Assembly (NCBI GenBank): GCA_027924585.1
Contig: BSBM01000964.1
Coordinates: forward strand, 5,557,501-5,621,500
Length of the DNA: 64,000 nt
Reading direction: 5' to 3'
DNA from: Larix kaempferi
Lineage: Eukaryota; Streptophyta; Pinopsida; Pinales; Pinaceae
This document shows positions 57,680 to 64,000 of this stretch, one piece after another; position 1 is the stretch's first letter, and every line of letters starts with the position of its first letter. The notes under the pieces were generated by a model, which had not been told where the DNA came from, made no database searches, and saw only the letters and a list, made by a program, of their open reading frames with translations. The position numbers and the translations under genes were made by a program.

Positions 57680-58500
57680 AAATGAGAATCCTCCAGAGTT
57701 TAGTTGTTAGCGTACTTTTGCGTGTACAGAGTTCAAAATCTTCAGCAGCGTTCCTCCACAATCTTTTTACCTGCCGACACTTACATATATTAAACCAAAT
57801 GCAAAAAATGTAGCTGCATATTAAATAAGAACGGACAAATACATTGTAGACCTCCTCTGGCCACTAGCATCACCTAGAATTTGCATCAGCTACGGCAATA
57901 GGGTTTAACCAAGCCAACTATCATCTCATTTCCTAGAAGAAACCAAATGCAAACAGTAAAAAATAAATTTAAAAAATTCAAAACAGAACAGGTTACCAGC
58001 AAAGATGAAAAGTAGCACGGCCATTCTATGACTCTTAATTCAAGATAGAAATACCATTTAAATAGCGAAAATATAATAAAAGAAATAGAAGAAAAACAAA
58101 TTGAATTAAGTTAATTGAAGCTCAATTCAAGATTAACAACCCATCACTCTCTCTCATAGGCTCTAGATACCAGCAACAACAATCTACTATTTCCTTCTCT
58201 GCTCAGTTTTAGTAAAAAAAAAAAATTAGCGGTAGACACAATGGAATAAGTTAATCAAAGATGGCCGGATAGATAGATATTAAGTGCAGAGGAGGAAGAA
58301 GTATTTTAAGAATTTGGAATTGGAATTTTACCCTTGTCGCTTATTCTCCGAAACCTCCAACAGTGAAAGCACCGAACTCCTCCTCCTTCACAACATGGCT
58401 GCGATGAGTGTGTTGTGGAGTCCGCCAGATTTTCCCAATAACGAACAACTGTTGAAATTCAACTTCTCCCTCTCACAGATCTATTTTCTGTAGAGCCCGC
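57680..58500 (-). other. Candidate non-transposon transcribed region (minus)
   Basis: Three exon-like blocks on the minus strand. Block one, about 58260-58490, is relatively GC-rich with an ATG closed by an immediate stop, like a leader. Block two, about 57888-57944, lies between a strong acceptor (TTTGGTTTCTTCTAG|G) and a donor (TTCTAG|GTGATG). Block three, about 57680-57773, follows TGTCGGCAG|GTAAAA and has about 31 open codons (VKRLWRNAAEDFELC) before a TGA near a GAG|GTAATT donor. No protein family is recognised. It could be the 5' part of a host gene, a long non-coding RNA, or chance. Confidence 0.25.
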
Positions 58501-58509
58501 CCCATCACA

Positions 58510-58660
58510 ACGGGTGGCCCATGGTCTGCCATAGGGTTCAAAGAAGAGCCCCATGACCTGCGTCCGACGTTACAGCGTCCAAGACATGTGTAGAGCCCCA
58601 TGACCTGCACAATCTATGCGCATGGTCTTCCATACGGTTCAAAGAAGAGCGGGTGGCCAA
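58510..58660 (+). repeat. Short GC-rich direct repeats
   Basis: CATGGTCTKCCATASGGTTC followed by AAAGAAGAGC occurs at about 58520 and 58612. AGAGCCCCATGACCTGC occurs at about 58546 and 58592, 46 bp apart. They lie upstream, in minus sense, of the candidate transcribed region and could be promoter repeats. Confidence 0.6.
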
Positions 58661-58954
58661 AACAGTGGAAGGTCCTCAGGACTTCCCCGCGGTGCGGACA
58701 TAGTGAATATTGTTGCGGAAGAAATACAATCTGTGAATGCATTCTAGAGATCAAGTGCTCAAGCGTCGGCCGGCTGGTGTCCTGTGCGATGTATTATGGT
58801 CTCAAAATCCATACATCTTTAAGAGCATCGACAACACTCACATGACGATTCCATTGATTGGAATGCAGTAATGATACATCCCTTCACGCACTCCCTCTTC
58901 CGTCACATTTACATTTCACCTTCATTTATCAATTTCTAACCACTCACTCTCCAA

Positions 58955-59340
58955 CGGCTTTGCTTTTTAGCTGTTTTCCCAGACCGCTGGTTTTTTCAGT
59001 GTTTTCTTTAAATTTAAATCTACACTAACCGTTCCGTACATGATTTTCCACGTTACTTTGCTTTTTCGGTATTTCCCCATTACTTGCATTTTCGGTGTTT
59101 TCTTCAAATGCACACCCGCCCACACTAGCTCTTTCTTACACTCCTCTCGGTCTTAATTTGCATATCTCAATTTTGATAGAAATTCCCGGCGCCTTTATCA
59201 CGTTTCTTGTCATCCTCATTCCCTCCCACCGCTGAGCTGGATTGCCATCCTTTTAGAAGTTTATCATGGAAAACTTTTGCCGTCCTTTTACAAGCTTTTC
59301 CATGTTTGTTTTTTCGGTATTTCCCCACTATTTGATTATT
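58955..59340 (+). repeat. Imperfect TTTGCTTTTTCGG repeats
   Basis: The block CTTTGCTTTTTAGCTGTTTT ... TCAGTGTTTTCTTTAAAT (about 58958-59013) is repeated as CTTTGCTTTTTCGGTATTTC ... TCGGTGTTTTCTTCAAAT (about 59057-59110). A third partial copy (TTTGTTTTTTCGGTATTTCC) is near 59303. No coding region is supported. Confidence 0.55.
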
Positions 59341-60580
59341 TTTATAAAGTTTGTTCACCAAACATTTTCTAAAATATTATTCTAAAATTTAAATGATGAT
59401 TGTAAATTAACAAAAAGGAGATATTTAATATTTCAAGTTTTGAAGAATGATGTTGAGAATCTAGAATGTGTTATTTTAATTTTATTATTAATCATCTCTC
59501 TCTTCCATTAAATGATTATTTAGATTCAAATTAGGATGAGTGCAAGTTAATGATGGTCATTTTTAGTGTCTAAGATGCAACAAAAAACAAAACCAAAAAC
59601 ACAATCATTCCCCATCTTTCATGGCTATTTTGAGAAAATTGCATAATCAATCTTGATTTTACTAAAAAAAAATGAAATGTAGAAAATCAAATCACCTTTA
59701 TGAATATACTTTTATTTATTGAACATTTTCATAACTAGCTCATTTGTGATTTTTTCTAGTGTGTGACATCTTATTTTTTGTGTCAAATTATAAGGTATAT
59801 GTCCTTAGCTTACCCTTTGAGGGCCTAAATGAAGGAATCAATGTACAAAATTTGTAAACCTTTGACCTAAATGATGGGATCAATATATAAAAACTTGTAA
59901 ACATGTAGATAAGTAGTACTAGTTCACTATTATTTTCTGAAAATAAAATTAGTATGTTTTAATTTTTTATAGGATGTAGAGGTAGGTGTCTAGTAGTGCA
60001 ACATATATATTTTTTTATAAAATGGTTGAGGAATGAATTTTTTTTTACCGAAACACCAACATAGTGCTCTTTTTGGTAAGGAGTTACATCACAAAAAAAA
60101 ATACAAAAATACAAAAAGTAATATTTTTTCTTAAAAATTACATATTTGCTATCTACAAAAACAGTTCAATCTATGTCTGCAATTTCATCATCCATTATTG
60201 TCTGTAATATACTGTAGCAAGCCTTGAAACGTAGACATATTGAGAAAAGAGAAAAAATTTCAAATTGATGATGGTTATGCTAGCTCCATAGGACAACCTT
60301 GTTTACTTTGAAGTTAAATCCATAGCAAAACATTAGGATAGGAGGTGGCATGCCATTAGGTGAGTAGGAGTGTTTAAAGTGTTACATAATCTGTGCATGT
60401 TGTGTTTAAATTTAAATTTTGCATTTACACAATGTTAAGTGTTCTATAACAAGTGCATGACATGTTCACATCACTTGCATAATATGTTAATACCATCTAC
60501 ACGATAGGTTCGCATCATGTTCCTGATATACATGCAATTGATTTTTGTATAAAGTGCATAGTAAATAGACGCCAACGAAG
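59341..60580. other. AT-rich DNA, nothing recognised
   Basis: No supported gene, domain or element end on either strand. Confidence 0.45.
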
Positions 60581-60584
60581 AAAA

Positions 60585-60845
60585 AATATCCCATTATAAT
60601 TCCAACACCCAACTAATATCTTGAATACCTTGAGGGCATCATCTACTATTTCCAAGAGGATTCCACCAAGCAGTGGTGTAGGTGGCTTGAAATCTCAAAT
60701 AACCACTTTAATATCTTTGATAAAGCCTATTTTCTAACAATTTGTGTTTTTCTTTGTAAGCTAGTATCCATGGTGATTTGAACTTGTGACCTTCCATTTA
60801 CAACTTCTCATCTAATTTACTCATTACAAATTGCACTACCCCCCA
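60585..60845 (-). mobile_element. Possible tRNA-derived SINE
   Basis: The minus strand begins GGGGTAGTGCAATTTGTAATG. TAGTGCAATTTG resembles a polymerase III A box. About 45 bases later comes GGTCACAAGTTCAAATC (60775-60791), close to the B-box consensus GGTTCRAATC. The spacing is right for a tRNA-type promoter and the surrounding sequence is not a tRNA cloverleaf. The 3' tail and TSD were not identified. Confidence 0.35.
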
Positions 60846-62420
60846 TGGGATTTCCAATAATTCATGTTGTTGCAATGTGTTTTCTGTATTGTTTGGACTT
60901 GACAACTTCAGACTGTGTGAATTCAAAATCAAGGAATATATGTGGGGGAGAGTTTATAGTTCACCTAAGGTCTTGTAGTCAACCTCTTAAGGTTTCAAGA
61001 ATAAGAAAAGAGTGGATTTCAAATTGAACCATGCACTCATTCTGTTTAGGTCAAAATGACATAAGGAATCATAAAGAAACAAAACCCATACCTGAATGGG
61101 GTCTAAAATAGTTAAAGGAAGAGTTGGAGATCCTCTCACATTCAAGTTTATTTCACAAGCTCACCAAGTGTGCTTCTCTATGAGTTTTTCCTAAACAATC
61201 TCTTCAACTACCATGCCGAATGGTCTTTACCTATTCCCTTAACAACACAAACATGAGAATTGAGGGATTTTTGTATCTCTGATTCTCTGGTTTAAATAAG
61301 GCCTATTGGAAACATATTTCATCATGTTTATTTCTTCTATCCGATACATTCATCTCGATAGCATCCCCAATCAAATGAATAATTTCCTATATTTTGGTCC
61401 CATGAACCTATTGTTTGAGAATTAATATATTGGATTCCAATATAGGACTACGTGGTTAAGAGTCTACACATTTGGTTGTAATATGAAATTCCTGAATTCT
61501 ACATTCTTTATTCGTTGAAAGAAGTCTTGGATATCAATCTACAACACGATATTTGTCACAACCCACAAGTTGTAATATTACATCTTTGTCATCAAATTAT
61601 ACATGACCTAGGATATTAGGAATACTTTTCTTCCACCCTAAACTACTCATAAGTTGTTGGTTGACACGCGATATCCTTCTAGGATCCCATAAGATGATTT
61701 TTGTAACTTAAAAAAAAACTATAAGCTATGAGGAGGTAAAATAATAGAGGGAAAGGTGGAACACGGGAAGAGGGAAAAATACCATGATTATCCACATTGG
61801 GAATACAATGAGAGGGGAAGGAAGCAATGTGAGAGGTCGAGTGGATGTAGTGTAGGGAGTTAATTTGATTGAAGTGGAGAAGGAATAGGGAACTGGAATG
61901 TATGTAGAGTGAAAAGAGACTAACTATGGATGGCGATGTAGGGGTCTTTAGAGATAATTTTGAGTACATAGTTAGGAGGGGTTAACGATGAAGTAGTGGT
62001 AAAGGAGTAAGATAGTTGAAAGGTTGTGCATGGATGAACCATGGAAAAGGGAAAACATGGAGGGATAACGAATGGAAAAAACATGAAGTAAGATGACATT
62101 ATCTATCACATGGTGTGAGGAAACATTGGTATTAGAGCACCATATTTTTACCAACATGGTTAGAGGCTTGATTCATGGCACATCAATGATAATTTCTAAT
62201 CTAATTAGTTGGTTTTGACCAACATGTAATTATAATACAATAAATTAAATGATTTTTTTTTTGTAAGTAAGTATAGATTCTTATATTACTTGCATCGAAA
62301 TAAATAGAAGTTGACACAGCCTTCTCATGATAGAGAAAACAGACCCGAGACAAAAAACTGAAAGGGTCCTCACACGAAGTTGAGGGACCCTTTAGGTGCA
62401 ATCGTGCATTCGCAAAACGC
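60846..62420. other. AT-rich DNA, nothing recognised
   Basis: The longest frames here are 60-100 codons and rich in Ser, Leu and Phe. None resembles a known family. No element ends were recognised. Confidence 0.45.
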
Positions 62421-62434
62421 GCTAGAATTGTGTA

Positions 62435-62561
62435 AATTGAAAACGTGCATGCATTACTTAGAACTAGGCATGGGCAAACTCCGAACCTGCCATGTCAATT
62501 GACATGTAAGATAAGATTCGAAAACGTGCACGCATTATATTGATACATAACGTGCACGCGT
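62435..62561 (+). repeat. CGTGCAYGC-containing direct repeats
   Basis: GAAAACGTGCATGCATTACT, GAAAACGTGCACGCATTATA and ATAACGTGCACGCGT occur in succession at about 62440, 62520 and 62547. The cores include CATGCA (RY-type) and ACGTGCACG palindromes. They end exactly at the LTR of element H. Confidence 0.6.
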
Positions 62562-63075
62562 TGTTGGTTGTGGAGCCAGATCTTCTAGTCTCATAGATGA
62601 TTTTGTCTTAGAAGTGTTCCCCAGAGGATTGTATAGTCATTCCCCAACCTTTGTCTTAGCTGTGTACCCCAGAGGACTGTACACTCATTCCCTTTTTGGG
62701 GTTATTTTTGCCAACAGTTTTTGGGCCCATGGTTTTGGGTAACCCATGGTATTTTCCCATTGTATTTCCCTTATAAAAGAAAGATCACATTGTAAGACGG
62801 CTAGGGTTGATGTATTAGGTTTATGCATTGTAAAGATCTCTAAGATTGGAAAAGAGAGACTGTGAGAGAGTGTGAAGAGGAAGTGCAGCGGCTGTGCTGC
62901 AGGTTCTATCCCTTCACTTTGCTAGATGGTATAATAATAAGGACTGGCAATTTTAGTGTGGACGTAGCCTATCTTGGGTGAACCACGATATATTGGTGTC
63001 TCTTGTAATGTGCATGTGTGATTATATTTACATTTTTGTTTATTGTTATTGATCTGCGATCCTGTTTTTCTAACA
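62562..63075 (+). repeat. Element H 5' LTR
   Basis: 514 bp bounded by TG and CA. A TATA box (TATAAAA, 62772-62778) lies in CCCTTATAAAAGAAAG. The motif GTGTWCCCCAGAGGAYTGTA occurs twice within the LTR, at about 62615 and 62661. Confidence 0.85.
62772..62778 (+). promoter_or_regulatory. TATA box in element H LTR
   Basis: TATAAAA about 210 bp into the LTR, as expected for the U3/R boundary promoter of a copia element. Confidence 0.6.
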
Positions 63076-63077
63076 AT

Positions 63078-63090
63078 TGGTATCAAAGCC
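63078..63090 (+). other. Element H primer-binding site
   Basis: TGGTATCAAAGCC two bases after the LTR. It matches the initiator-Met-tRNA type with one change. Confidence 0.88.
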
Positions 63091-63149
63091 AAAGGTCTAT
63101 TTGGCAGTAAACCTGCAGGAAACTAGGGTTTCTGTTTTGAGTGGGAGCA

Positions 63150-64000
63150 ATGGTGGAAGAAGGAAAGTTTAAGGTCGAGAAGTTTAATGGCCAAAACTAC
63201 CAGTTATGGAAGATGCAAAAGGAGGACTATCTATACTAGAAGGATCTATTCCTACCATTGGAAGGGAGAGCAAAGCAGCCATCGGCTATGAACGACGAAG
63301 AATGGGAGGTCCTTGACAGAAAGGCACTAGGAACAATACGGCTTTCCCTGGCTTCGTCGGTGGCTTTCAATATCTCAAAAGAAAAGACAATAGAGGGTTT
63401 GATGAGCGCATTGGGTAAGCTGTATGAAAAATCCTCGTCCTCCAATAAGGTATTTCTAATGAATCATTTATTCAATATAAAGATATCTGAAGGTGGATCT
63501 ATTGCTGATCATTTAAAGGAATTTAATACAGTTACAAATCAACTAAGTTCTGTAAGTGTGATCTTCGATGATGAGGTTAGGGCTCTTGTAATTTTGTGTT
63601 CATTTCCAGAAAGCTAGAATAGCTTGGTTATGGCTAAAAGTAACTCTGTCTCTGGTTCAAATAGGTTGATATTTGATGATGTTGTTAGTGTTATTCTTAG
63701 CGAGGAAATGCGAAGAAAAAGCACAGGTGAGACATCAGTTAATGCGTTGACCATGGAGAGTAGGGGAAGACAAAAGGAGAGAGGAAAAAGCCAAGATAAT
63801 GATGGCAAGTCTAAAATGGGTAGATCCAAGTCTAGACTGGAAGAAATAGAGTGCTAGAACTATGGAAAGAAAGGACATCTGAAGAAAGACTACAAATCTC
63901 TAAAGAAGAAAGGAGATGGACAGAAGGAAACTACCCAGGAAGAAAATGTAGTAAGTGATGTGTTACAAGATGCTTTGATTCTTGCATTAGATAATACTAG
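63150..64000 (+). pseudogene. Copia gag of element H (broken, cut by window edge)
   Basis: The start ATG at 63150 opens with MVEEGKFKVEKFNGQNYQLW, the typical copia gag N-terminus with the NG-N-W motif. The same frame continues to the window end with three TAG codons at about 63237, 63615 and 63855. Between them it reads as gag (ASSVAFNISKEKTIEGLM, LMNHLFNIKISEGGSIADHL). The zinc knuckle near 63852-63893 is degraded: C-stop-NYGKKGHLKKDY, where the second and last cysteines are now Tyr. The basic run before it (GRSKSRLEE) is kept. Confidence 0.9.

Larger units (their letters stand above)
62562..64000 (+). mobile_element. Ty1/copia LTR retrotransposon H (5' part)
   Basis: A 514-bp LTR (62562-63075, TGTTGGTTG...CTAACA) is followed two bases later by the PBS TGGTATCAAAGCC and a copia gag frame from 63150. 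The element runs off the right edge, so its 3' LTR and TSD cannot be seen. Several stops in gag show that this copy is not competent. Confidence 0.88.

Overview
This window looks like intergenic DNA from a large, transposon-dense plant nuclear genome. The LTR retrotransposons have plant-type Ty1/copia and Ty3/gypsy proteins, 5-bp target-site duplications (TSDs) and primer-binding sites (PBS) of the plant initiator-methionine-tRNA type (TGGTATCARAGC). I see no complete host gene. Such old, deeply nested LTR elements in gene-poor DNA suggest a gymnosperm such as a conifer, but that is inference; the sequence alone does not fix the species.

Layout. 1-3401: AT-rich DNA with a dispersed repeat, a tandem duplication and a broken coding-like fragment. 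3402-33239: a nested stack of five LTR retrotransposons, called here G1, A, B, C and D. G1 is an old gypsy with 1.8-kb LTRs. Its 5' LTR was hit by A (3800-6924, TSD AAAAT) and by B (7097-26529, TSD AGAGA). The 3' LTR of B was hit by C (7499-18136, TSD CCCTT). The 3' LTR of C was hit by D (7762-15156, TSD AAAGG). Removing the inserts rebuilds full-length LTRs: G1 1826 versus 1825 bp, B 902 versus 891, C 900 versus 910. LTR divergence increases outward, as the nesting order requires. 33240-33857: a second G1-type PBS and leader, then an unexplained 107-codon coding-like segment. 33858-37880: AT-rich DNA with a possible terminal exon and a decayed gypsy gag. 37896-38480: a short polypyrimidine tract, followed by a microsatellite and five copies of a 170-bp satellite. 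39521-44509: a possible CACTA-type DNA transposon remnant. 44941-56447: a G-depleted CT-rich tract of about 5.1 kb, split by gypsy element F (47563-53957). 56448-62561: AT-rich DNA with a candidate minus-strand non-transposon transcription unit near 57.7-58.5 kb and a SINE-like sequence. 62562-64000: the 5' end of a copia element, H, which runs out of the window.

How the parts relate. None of the elements lying wholly inside the window keeps a complete polymerase. Each is non-autonomous or broken, so recent movement of C and D must have used enzymes supplied in trans. The most unusual items are: (i) a 1646-bp segment between gag and reverse transcriptase in D, bounded by plant-consensus splice sites that would join the two reading frames in phase; (ii) the 5.1-kb polypyrimidine tract; (iii) the insertion series in which every event landed in an LTR; (iv) the 170-bp satellite; and (v) the duplicated 107-codon segment at the G1 junctions. 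All comparisons were made by eye; no database search was possible.
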